Shown in pieces: positions 1 to 6,335 of a stretch of 17,107 bases of DNA. The notes below the pieces were generated by a model. The model did not search any database and had not been told where the DNA came from. It saw nothing but the letters and a program-made list of their open reading frames with translations. A program made the position numbers and the translations under genes. This stretch comes from CAZVXI01 sp964631295 (lineage in GTDB: Bacteria > Planctomycetota > Phycisphaerae > Phycisphaerales > SM1A02). Positions within the stretch are counted from its first letter, which is position 1, and every line of letters begins with the position of its first letter. The stretch spans positions 1 through 17,107 of the forward strand of contig CAZVXI010000054.1 of the NCBI GenBank assembly GCA_964631295.1, given 5' to 3'.

Positions 1-2
1 TC

Positions 3-485
3 AACACATCGCCCGGCGGGATTCCCAAGCGGCCGCATGACGCGATTGAAGTCACGCAGGCCGGCCTCGCGGGCGATGGGCACAATCACGAGAAGCACAA
101 TGATCCGCTGTTCGCGGTGAGCCTGATTGATGCTGAGGATCTTGATGACCTGCGTGATGAAGGGTTTGATGTGTACCCGGGCGCGACGGGCGAGAACGTG
201 ACCGTGCGCTGCCTCGATGTGGATGAGTTGGCGATTGGCGATCGACTGCGTTTCTCCGGTGGCGTTGAACTGGAACTTACCAAGAAGCGCAAGCCGTGTT
301 ACGTGCTGGATGCGATCAGCCCGGAACTGAAGAAGGCGATCGTCGGCCGATGCGGGTTTCTCGCGAAGGTGACCAGACCCGGCGACATGAAGCAGGGCGA
401 GACGATCACGGTGGAGCGCAGCAGCAGCGCAGCATCCGCATCCGCATCCGAATCCGCATCCGCATCATCGCATGTGTCAAGCTGA
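3..485 (+). CDS. MOSC domain protein, 5'-truncated by the window edge
   Basis: This reading frame is open from the first bases of the window to a TGA at 483-485, so the true start lies upstream. The visible protein begins with NTSPGGIPKRP and continues with AGLAGDGHNHEKH, TGENVTV and RKPCYVLDAI. This is the usual course of a stand-alone MOSC domain, named after the C-terminal domain of Mo-cofactor sulfurase, and only about the first ten residues seem to be missing. MOSC proteins are thought to bind sulfur or the molybdenum cofactor; the conserved cysteine here is in the PCYVLD motif. The exact reaction cannot be read from sequence. After the domain ends (around GETITV, near 411) there is an unusual tail of about 24 residues made almost only of Ser and Ala, encoded by a hexanucleotide repeat. 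The stop overlaps the mobA start (TGATG), which indicates translational coupling and a shared role. A GTG at 117 is only an internal codon, because the domain clearly extends upstream of it. Confidence 0.88.
   Translation, partial: NTSPGGIPKRPHDAIEVTQAGLAGDGHNHEKHNDPLFAVSLIDAEDLDDLRDEGFDVYPGATGENVTVRCLDVDELAIGDRLRFSGGVELELTKKRKPCYVLDAISPELKKAIVGRCGFLAKVTRPGDMKQGETITVERSSSAASASASESASASSHVSS
432..467 (+). repeat. Hexanucleotide tandem repeat (GCATCC-type), six units
   Basis: Six consecutive hexamers lie inside the MOSC reading frame: GCATCC three times, GAATCC, GCATCC and GCATCA. In frame they encode alternating Ala-Ser dipeptides with one Glu-Ser, giving the low-complexity C-terminal tail. 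Because the unit is a multiple of three, changes in copy number would alter tail length without breaking the frame or the overlap with mobA. Confidence 0.85.
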
Positions 486-1099
486 TGGCTGAGCAGCAGA
501 TGATCATCGGTGCGATTCTCGCGGGGGGCAGATCCTCGCGCATGGGTAAGCCGAAGCATGCGGTTCGTCTGCATGATGGCCGCACGATGATCGAAACTGT
601 GGCAGCGGCACTTCGTGCTGTTGATGGATGTGAACAGGTTGTCGTTGTCGGTTCGCGCGCGGTGTGTAATGATGCGCTGCCGGGCGCTGTACTTGTTGAA
701 GACACGCGCGATCATGCAGGTCCGCTCGGCGGGATCGAATCGCTGCTCGCGAGCGGGGTGAGTGATATATACCTCGTGGCAGGATGTGACATGCCGCTGC
801 TGACCGGCGCGGTCTTGGAACCGCTGGTCGGCCGCGCACTGCTGGATGATCGCCCTGCGATGGTTGTGTATGCATCGGCGGATCGCGTGGAGCCGCTGCC
901 GTGTGTGATTCGCGGGAATGCATTGCCTGTCGCGCGGAACCTGCTTGATGAAGGCCGGGCGAGCATGCGATCTCTTGTGAGGGCGGCGGCTGCGGCGCGC
1001 ATCGAACTGGATGAAACTGGGGCTTCGGCCGGTCTGCTGCGTTCGATCAACACACCGGAGCAGCTTGCTGTGCTTCAATCGTCACGAGCACGTTCTTGA
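485..1099 (+). CDS. mobA: Molybdenum cofactor guanylyltransferase MobA
   Basis: MobA transfers GMP from GTP to Mo-molybdopterin, producing the guanine dinucleotide cofactor used by enzymes of the DMSO-reductase/formate-dehydrogenase class. The 204-residue product matches the family length (E. coli MobA has 194 residues). Visible motifs are the nucleotide-binding signature LAGGRSSRMGKPK at residues 12-24, GPLGGIESLLAS near residue 80, and LVAGCDMPLL around residues 98-106, whose Asp is the usual metal-binding residue. I chose the ATG at 485 because it gives the signature its normal distance from the N-terminus and overlaps the MOSC stop by one base. The open frame runs further upstream, but only antisense or out of frame to the MOSC domain. 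The 3' end overlaps the 3' end of the convergent YdeP-type gene by 53 bp. The neighbouring molybdoenzyme is a plausible user of the product. Confidence 0.95.
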   Translation: MAEQQMIIGAILAGGRSSRMGKPKHAVRLHDGRTMIETVAAALRAVDGCEQVVVVGSRAVCNDALPGAVLVEDTRDHAGPLGGIESLLASGVSDIYLVAGCDMPLLTGAVLEPLVGRALLDDRPAMVVYASADRVEPLPCVIRGNALPVARNLLDEGRASMRSLVRAAAAARIELDETGASAGLLRSINTPEQLAVLQSSRARS

Positions 1100-3248
1100 A
1101 CGCGGGCGTCTTTGACTTCGCATCCGCGGCGCGGGGGACAAGGACATTCGCTTCGGGATAATACATCACCGCGTTGCCGGGCGAGATGTTGCCTTTGCGC
1201 ACGAGAATATGGCCAAGCGCACCACACTCGCTGCGCACGGTGACGTGATCATCAGTACGCAACTCCATGCGTGTGATGTCGTCCGGATGCATCATGATAA
1301 CATCACGCCGATCCATGCCGCGATAAAGATCGTGTTCTTCATACACAACCGTGTTGAACTGGCCTTCGGATCGCACAGTCATCAGCCGGAGTTGATTCTC
1401 TGCGACTGCTGGCACGGCAGGTGTGTCGACAAGATGAAACTGCGCGCGGCCGGTGTCGGTCGCGAATGTCGGCGTATGAAATGTGCGTCCGTTGATGTGG
1501 AACTCGCATTTCGTGGTATCCACCTCGCTGATAGATTCATAGCCAGGGATGATGTTCGCGATGGCGGAACGGATGTTGCCATACTGTCGCATGGATGCCC
1601 AGTCGATCGGTTCGCGCGGGTTCTCGAACAGCCGTTCCGCAAGATCCGCAATGACCTCGACTTCCGCGCGCGGGCCATGATGGCGTGGCGTGCCGCCGTC
1701 GCTGATGCGCACGAAGTTGAACATCGATTCCTGCGTGGTCGGTTGCGGCTCTTCATCGCGCGCGAGGACTGGAAGGATGATCGTCTCGCGCCCACGGCCG
1801 TGCGCATGGCCCGTATTCAGTGTGGTGCTGAGATAGGTAACAGTATCGAGTTCACGCATTGCTGCCCGCGCGAAATCTGCATCGGGGTTGGAGCCGAACA
1901 GGTTCCCGCCGAGGCAGATGCCGAGTTTGAGTGAGCCATCCGATGCACCGTGCATGCAATCGAGTGTGTCGAGCCCGGGCGTGGTGGGCAGTTGCATGCT
2001 GAATGTCGTTTGCAGTTTGTCGAACACCGCTTCCTTGAGCGCGGGTGTAACGCCCATCGAGCCCATGCCCTGCACGTTGCTGTGTCCGCGCAGCGGCAGG
2101 AGCCCTCTTCCAGGTGAGCCAAGCATGCCGCGCATCATCGCGAGGTTGCCGAGCATCTGCACGTTCTCGACGCCATGCTGGTGATGCGTGAGGCCCATCG
2201 CCCAGCAGAAGATCGTGGCATCGGACTGCTCATACATGCCCGCCGCCTGGTCGACCAGTGACTGATCCACACCGGCAGCGCGCAGCAGTGCTGTCTCATC
2301 AAGCGACCGCAGGTGATCTTGGAATGCGTTCCAGTCATCGCACGCATCGTGCACAAACGTGTCATCGACTGACTCGCGTTCGAGGATGCGCCTGGCGATC
2401 AGTTGCAGCAGCGCGATGTCGCCGCCGATGTTCGGCTGGAGGTACAGGTCAGCGATCTTGGTGCCAAAGAACAGCGAGCGTACATCAGACGGCACCTTGA
2501 ATCGTTCAAGGCCAACCTCGCGCAGCGGGTTGATGACGATCACCTTGCCGCCACGGCGTTTGAGGTCCATCAGCGAGCGCATGAGGCGCGGGTGATTCGA
2601 AGAGGGGTTCGCGCCGATGAGGATCACAAGATCGCACTTGTCGATGTCGTCCAACACAACGGTTGCGGTGCCCGAGCCGGTGATGGAACTCAGCCCGACG
2701 CCGCTCGCCTGATGGCAATAGTAGGAACAGTTGTTGACATTGTTTGTCCCCCACGCGCGTGCCAATAATTGCAGCAGGAAGCCCGCTTCGTTGGATGATC
2801 TGCCCGAAAAGTAAAAGAAACTCTCATCGGGCGAGATCGCGTGCATCTTTTTCGCGAGGCGGTCGAGCGCTTCATCCCACGAGATCTGTTTGTAATGGCT
2901 GTCGAGTGGGCCGGCGATAAGCGGCTGCGTGATGCGCCCGGCTGCCTCGAGTTCACGTGGCGTCATCGCGCTGAGCTTGTCGAGCGACATATCGTCGAAG
3001 AAGTTGCCGCGGATAGCGCCCTGCATGTCGGCGGCCATCGCCTGGATGGACTTCTTGCAGACTTCCGGGAACTGGCCCTTCTCATTGACCATCCCGCCGC
3101 GTTGTCCACCCATGCCGAGCGCGCATGTCTTGCAGGCATTCTTCGATCGCAGCGCGCGATACGTGCGCAGCAGGCCGCCTGCCTGCCGGCCTTTGCGGAG
3201 CGTGTACCAGATGGCGGGCCAGCCGCCGCCAGCGGAAACTTTCTTCAT
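1047..3248 (-). CDS. FdhF/YdeP family molybdopterin oxidoreductase
   Basis: A large catalytic subunit of the molybdopterin-dependent DMSO-reductase superfamily, in the branch containing E. coli YdeP, an acid-resistance-associated protein whose substrate is unknown. The start used gives 733 residues. The N-terminus carries ACKTCALGMGGQRGG and then EVCKKS, providing three cysteines (about residues 39, 42 and 64) where formate dehydrogenases have a four-cysteine Fe-S site. NCSYYCHQ (Cys178-His179) aligns with the selenocysteine-His of FdhF, so the predicted molybdenum ligand is cysteine. Other family blocks are SGRSSNEAGFLLQL, GANPSSNHPRLMRSL, LRGHSNVQGM and a C-terminal molybdopterin-binding lobe with MTVRSEGQFNTVVYEE. 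There is no Tat signal, so a cytoplasmic location is likely. The start is the ATG at 3248: TACAAT lies six bases before it and E. coli YdeP begins similarly. An in-frame GTG at 3317 would add 23 polar residues. Its 3' end overlaps mobA. Confidence 0.92.
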   Translation of the reverse strand: MKKVSAGGGWPAIWYTLRKGRQAGGLLRTYRALRSKNACKTCALGMGGQRGGMVNEKGQFPEVCKKSIQAMAADMQGAIRGNFFDDMSLDKLSAMTPRELEAAGRITQPLIAGPLDSHYKQISWDEALDRLAKKMHAISPDESFFYFSGRSSNEAGFLLQLLARAWGTNNVNNCSYYCHQASGVGLSSITGSGTATVVLDDIDKCDLVILIGANPSSNHPRLMRSLMDLKRRGGKVIVINPLREVGLERFKVPSDVRSLFFGTKIADLYLQPNIGGDIALLQLIARRILERESVDDTFVHDACDDWNAFQDHLRSLDETALLRAAGVDQSLVDQAAGMYEQSDATIFCWAMGLTHHQHGVENVQMLGNLAMMRGMLGSPGRGLLPLRGHSNVQGMGSMGVTPALKEAVFDKLQTTFSMQLPTTPGLDTLDCMHGASDGSLKLGICLGGNLFGSNPDADFARAAMRELDTVTYLSTTLNTGHAHGRGRETIILPVLARDEEPQPTTQESMFNFVRISDGGTPRHHGPRAEVEVIADLAERLFENPREPIDWASMRQYGNIRSAIANIIPGYESISEVDTTKCEFHINGRTFHTPTFATDTGRAQFHLVDTPAVPAVAENQLRLMTVRSEGQFNTVVYEEHDLYRGMDRRDVIMMHPDDITRMELRTDDHVTVRSECGALGHILVRKGNISPGNAVMYYPEANVLVPRAADAKSKTPAFKNVLVTIEAQQAAPVC

Positions 3249-3254
3249 GCGAGG

Positions 3255-3260
3255 ATTGTA
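3255..3260 (-). promoter_or_regulatory. Putative -10 element TACAAT of a leaderless YdeP-type gene
   Basis: On the minus strand TACAAT (5 of 6 bases match TATAAT) is followed by CCTCGC and then the ATG at 3248. Transcription would begin at or next to the start codon, and no Shine-Dalgarno sequence is visible. No good -35 hexamer was seen. The same layout recurs at four other genes in the window. Confidence 0.5.
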
Positions 3261-3274
3261 GTGGGTGATCCCAC
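3261..3274. promoter_or_regulatory. Inverted repeat GTGGG-N4-CCCAC next to the YdeP-type gene promoter
   Basis: A perfect 5-bp inverted repeat with a TGAT spacer begins at the base adjoining the proposed -10 element, in the 93-bp gap between gatB and the YdeP-type gene. Its position would suit an operator, but the arms are short and chance is a real alternative. Confidence 0.25.
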
Positions 3275-3341
3275 GCGTTTGTGAGTCTGACCCGCGACTC
3301 TGCTGACGTGCCGTCACGGCTTGTTTCTCTGAAATGTGAGC

Positions 3342-4889
3342 TCACTCGCGCAGCTTGACTCGGAGTTTGTCCTGCACGGCCCTGGCATCGGCCTGGCCTT
3401 TGCTGGCCTTCATGACAGCGCCAGTCAGGCGGCCGAGCGCGGCATCCTTGCCGTTCGCAAAGTCGGCGGCGGCCTGCGGCTGTTGCTTGATTGCCTGTTC
3501 AATCCACGCGTCGAGTTGCGACTCATCACGCACCTGCAGCAGGCCGAGTTGTTCGGCCACTTCGTGCGCATCATTATCCATCTCACACATCGCTTCGTAC
3601 AGGCGATCTGCTGCGCTGGAGCCGATCGCATCATCATCGCGCAGTTGCACGATCCCGGCGACACCGCCTGGCGTGATGCCAAGTGCATCCACATCGCAGC
3701 CACGCTCATTAGCAAGTCGCGCGCCGATGTTGGTCAGCAGTTTGGCGATCTCTCGTCCGGCATGTACCCCGCCCGCGCCCGATCCTGTCAGCTCGTGATA
3801 TGCTTCGATGCACGCTTCGTAATACGCACTGATTTCGCGTTCGGCGGTGAGCGTCCATGCGTCCGCATCAGACAAGCCAAAATGCTCGACATACCTCGCC
3901 CGTCGTTGCATGGGAAGCTCGGGAATGCGCTGGGCAACTTCATCGCGCCATTCATCATCAACAACAACGGGCACAAGATCGGGCTCGGGGAAGTAACGGT
4001 AGTCGTGTGCATCTTCCTTCGATCGCTGCAGGAATGTCACGGCGCGCTGGTCGTCCCAGCCGCGTGTGGATTTCATTCCCATGCCATGCGTCTGCCCGTC
4101 GCTCTGCCACTGTGCGATCTGCCGTTCGTGCTCGTGTTCGATGGCTGCCTTGACCGCACGAAAGGAGTTGAGGTTCTTGATTTCGACGATCGGCGTCTTG
4201 TACTCGTGGCCATCGTCGGTATAGATGGCGACGTTGATGTTGGGCTCAAAGCGCATATGGCCGCGCTGCATGTTGGCTTCCGTCACGCCGAGGAATCGAC
4301 AAATGTTACGCAGCTCACGACAGAAGATGACCGCATCGTCGGCACTGGTCAGATCGGGCTCTGTGACGATCTCGAGCAGTGGGGTGCCCGCGCGGTTGTA
4401 GTCAACCAGGGAGCCGTCGATTGTGCCGCCGCCGGGCAACTCGTGGCCGAGCTTGCCTGCATCTTCTTCGAGATGCGCGCGCAGGATGCGGATGCGGCTG
4501 CTCTTGCCATCCGCGCCGACAATCTCGATGTAGCCGTCCGCGCACAGCGGCAGATCATACTGGCTGATCTGGTATCCCTTGGGCAGGTCGGGATAGAAGT
4601 AGTTCTTGCGATCCCACTTGCTGTACTCAGCGATGGTGCAGTTGAGCGCGAGGCCGATCATCATCGACATCTCGATGGCCTGCTTGTTCATGACAGGCAG
4701 CGCGCCTGGAAGCGCGAGCACAACCGGGTCAATCAGTGTGTTGGGCTCAGCCTCGAAGTGGTCGGGATGCGCGAGATTGGCTGCTGCAGAAAACATCTTG
4801 GACCGGGTCGCCAGTTCAACATGAATCTCCATGCCGACGATGAGGCGCGTGGACGTGATAGCGGATTGCTGCGGTGGCGATGCGGACAT
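3342..4889 (-). CDS. gatB: Asp-tRNA(Asn)/Glu-tRNA(Gln) amidotransferase subunit B
   Basis: GatB is the tRNA-binding and kinase-like subunit of the GatCAB amidotransferase. It activates the misacylated Glu-tRNA(Gln) or Asp-tRNA(Asn) with ATP so that ammonia from GatA can amidate it. The 515-residue protein has the family opening VGMEIHVELATRSKMFS, the block WDRKNYFYPDLPKGYQISQYD, RAGTPLLEIVTEPD, YRYFPEPDL and a C-terminal GatB/YqeY domain (from about residue 365) that grips the tRNA elbow. About 18 residues precede the usual N-terminus, which is unremarkable. gatA and gatC are not in this window. Its presence suggests the organism makes Gln-tRNA and/or Asn-tRNA indirectly. The gene lies 67 bp downstream of the aminotransferase stop on the same strand and appears to have its own leaderless start, so it need not share the aminotransferase transcript. 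Confidence 0.97.
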   Translation of the reverse strand: MSASPPQQSAITSTRLIVGMEIHVELATRSKMFSAAANLAHPDHFEAEPNTLIDPVVLALPGALPVMNKQAIEMSMMIGLALNCTIAEYSKWDRKNYFYPDLPKGYQISQYDLPLCADGYIEIVGADGKSSRIRILRAHLEEDAGKLGHELPGGGTIDGSLVDYNRAGTPLLEIVTEPDLTSADDAVIFCRELRNICRFLGVTEANMQRGHMRFEPNINVAIYTDDGHEYKTPIVEIKNLNSFRAVKAAIEHEHERQIAQWQSDGQTHGMGMKSTRGWDDQRAVTFLQRSKEDAHDYRYFPEPDLVPVVVDDEWRDEVAQRIPELPMQRRARYVEHFGLSDADAWTLTAEREISAYYEACIEAYHELTGSGAGGVHAGREIAKLLTNIGARLANERGCDVDALGITPGGVAGIVQLRDDDAIGSSAADRLYEAMCEMDNDAHEVAEQLGLLQVRDESQLDAWIEQAIKQQPQAAADFANGKDAALGRLTGAVMKASKGQADARAVQDKLRVKLRE

Positions 4890-4895
4890 GCGGGG

Positions 4896-4901
4896 ATGAT
4901 A
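4896..4901 (-). promoter_or_regulatory. Putative -10 element TATCAT of leaderless gatB
   Basis: On the minus strand TATCAT (5 of 6 to consensus) is followed by CCCCGC and then the gatB ATG at 4889. The spacing is the same as at the YdeP-type gene, and the six bases after the box are nearly identical (CCTCGC there). No Shine-Dalgarno and no recognisable -35 were found. Confidence 0.5.
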
Positions 4902-4957
4902 TCGCGCACCGAACGATGGCGGGCCCCTGCTTTATCATGCACGATCATTCGGATGGC

Positions 4958-6154
4958 TCACACCACAGCGGGCGTGTGCTGGGCAACATACGTCGCGACG
5001 GTCTCCGCGACGCGCTGCTTCTGTTGCATTGTCAGTTCAGGGTAGATGGGCAGGGCGAGCGTCTGCTTTGCTGCAAGTTCTGCGTGTGGGAGATCGCCCT
5101 CATCAAGGCCGAGTTGCGCGAAGCACTCCTGCAGGTGCAGAGGCACGGGATAATAGATTTCACAGCCGATGTTGTTGTCGATCAGGTGCTGGCGGAGACC
5201 GTCGCGCAGATCTGCTGGCACGCGGATGACATACTGATTGTAAATGTGCCGCGATGGTGCATCGGGACGCCAGGGTGTGCGCAGCGCGAGGCCATCGCCG
5301 TTGACGGGTGTCTGGCTGGCCAGGGCGCCATGTTCTGCAAAGATGCGGTCGTAGTCGTCGGCATTTGCGCGGCGGGCATCATGCCAGGTTTCCAGATGCT
5401 TCATTTTGATGCTGAGGATGGCTGCCTGCATCGCATCGAGGCGTGAGTTGAGTCCGACCATCGGGTGGTAGTACTTCGGGTCCATGCCATGATTGCGTAG
5501 TTTGCGCATGGTGTCGGCGAGGGTGTCATCATTGGTGGTGATGATGCCGCCATCACCGAAGCCGCCAAGGTTCTTCGACGGGAAGTAACTGAAGCAGCCG
5601 ATTTCGCCCCGCGAGCCGGCCATCGCGCCGGTTGCATCACGCGAGCCGATCGCCTGGGCGGCATCTTCGATGATCGGCACGCCGAGTTCTCTGCCGAGTT
5701 CCAGCAGGCCGTCCATATCCACGCACTGGCCGAACAGATGGACGGGCATGATCGCCTTGAGATTCGTGCATCGCTTCACTGCGTCGCGCGCTGTTTCGAC
5801 GGTCATGTTGTACGTGACCGGGTCGATGTCTGCAACGATCGGTCTTGCGCCGAGGCGATGGATCGAGCCAGCCGTTGAGAAGAAGGTATAAGTCGGACAA
5901 ATGACATCGTCACCCGGGCCAATGCCAAGCGCCATCAGCGCGAGCAGCAGCGAGTCCGATCCTGATGCGCAGCCGATCGCGTGCTTTGTGTTGCAGTAGT
6001 CTGTCGTCTGCTGTTCGAGTTCCACGACCTTCGGGCCCATGATGAACCACTGCGCCTCGACGACATCGCGAATCACCGGCTCGATTTCATCGCGAAGGGT
6101 GGCATACTGAGCTTTGAGATCGAGCAGTGGAACATTGACTTGCGTATCAGGCAT
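4958..6154 (-). CDS. DegT/DnrJ/EryC1/StrS family sugar aminotransferase
   Basis: A PLP-dependent enzyme of 398 residues, the normal family length, that typically transfers an amino group from glutamate to a keto-sugar nucleotide for cell-surface or secondary-metabolite amino sugars. Visible features are the opening VPLLDLKAQY, EAQWFIMGPKVVELE, GCASGSDSLLLAL for phosphate binding, IIEDAAQAIG with the pyridine-nitrogen aspartate (D164), and FSYFPSKNLGGFGDGG with the Schiff-base lysine K194. The pattern is closest to acetamido-sugar aminotransferases of the WbpE/WlbC kind from memory, but the substrate cannot be assigned and no other sugar-nucleotide genes are nearby. The ATG at 6154 is chosen because an AAGGTG Shine-Dalgarno lies 5 nt upstream and the homologous N-terminus begins there. 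The frame stays open to 6691, but that extension would run through the promoter and antisense to the next gene. A good promoter lies upstream. Confidence 0.93.
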   Translation of the reverse strand: MPDTQVNVPLLDLKAQYATLRDEIEPVIRDVVEAQWFIMGPKVVELEQQTTDYCNTKHAIGCASGSDSLLLALMALGIGPGDDVICPTYTFFSTAGSIHRLGARPIVADIDPVTYNMTVETARDAVKRCTNLKAIMPVHLFGQCVDMDGLLELGRELGVPIIEDAAQAIGSRDATGAMAGSRGEIGCFSYFPSKNLGGFGDGGIITTNDDTLADTMRKLRNHGMDPKYYHPMVGLNSRLDAMQAAILSIKMKHLETWHDARRANADDYDRIFAEHGALASQTPVNGDGLALRTPWRPDAPSRHIYNQYVIRVPADLRDGLRQHLIDNNIGCEIYYPVPLHLQECFAQLGLDEGDLPHAELAAKQTLALPIYPELTMQQKQRVAETVATYVAQHTPAVV

Positions 6155-6159
6155 GACGG

Positions 6160-6165
6160 CACCTT
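6160..6165 (-). promoter_or_regulatory. Shine-Dalgarno AAGGTG of the aminotransferase
   Basis: AAGGTG on the minus strand sits five bases before the ATG at 6154. It decides this start over the longer open frame. Confidence 0.7.
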
Positions 6166-6191
6166 GCTGAGGGCAGAAAAGTCGATCGCCG

Positions 6192-6220
6192 AGCGTAGCG
6201 CCGCCCGGGTTGGTGGTCAA
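6192..6220 (-). promoter_or_regulatory. Sigma-70-type promoter of the aminotransferase
   Basis: On the minus strand TTGACC (-35 at 6215-6220, 5 of 6 to consensus) is separated by exactly 17 bp from TACGCT (-10 at 6192-6197, with the key T, A and final T kept). This predicts a start near 6185 and a leader of about 30 nt that includes the Shine-Dalgarno. It is the best -35/-10 pair I saw in the window. Confidence 0.55.
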
Positions 6221-6322
6221 TCTGCGCAGCTTCTCACCGCTATTTTTCAGCTTCCATGCGCGTTCTTCATGGAATTGCCTTCCCGGGTATACCGACATCA
6301 ACGTTAGGATAGACCTTACCTC

Positions 6323-6328
6323 AGGAGG
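6323..6328 (+). promoter_or_regulatory. Shine-Dalgarno AGGAGG of the metallophosphoesterase
   Basis: A consensus AGGAGG lies seven bases before the ATG at 6336. It rules in that start over the longer open frame beginning at 6210, and the signal peptide begins there too. Confidence 0.9.
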
Positions 6329-6335
6329 GCCGACG

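Noticed and set aside
3249..3317. GTG start at 3317 for the YdeP-type gene
   Set aside because: It would add 23 polar residues. The ATG at 3248 agrees better with the E. coli YdeP N-terminus and with the -10 box placement, but the GTG is not excluded.
3336..3345. Palindrome GTGAGCTCAC overlapping the gatB stop
   Set aside because: A 10-bp palindrome is expected by chance at this scale and there is no supporting context.
3336..5045. A 569-codon open frame on the plus strand
   Set aside because: It is wholly antisense to gatB, which is certain by homology. Its translation shows no recognisable domain and reflects the third-base GC bias of the opposite strand.
6275..6310. TTGCCT, TATACC and TAGGAT as promoter parts for the metallophosphoesterase
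   Set aside because: No pair has acceptable spacing, so only the Shine-Dalgarno is supported.
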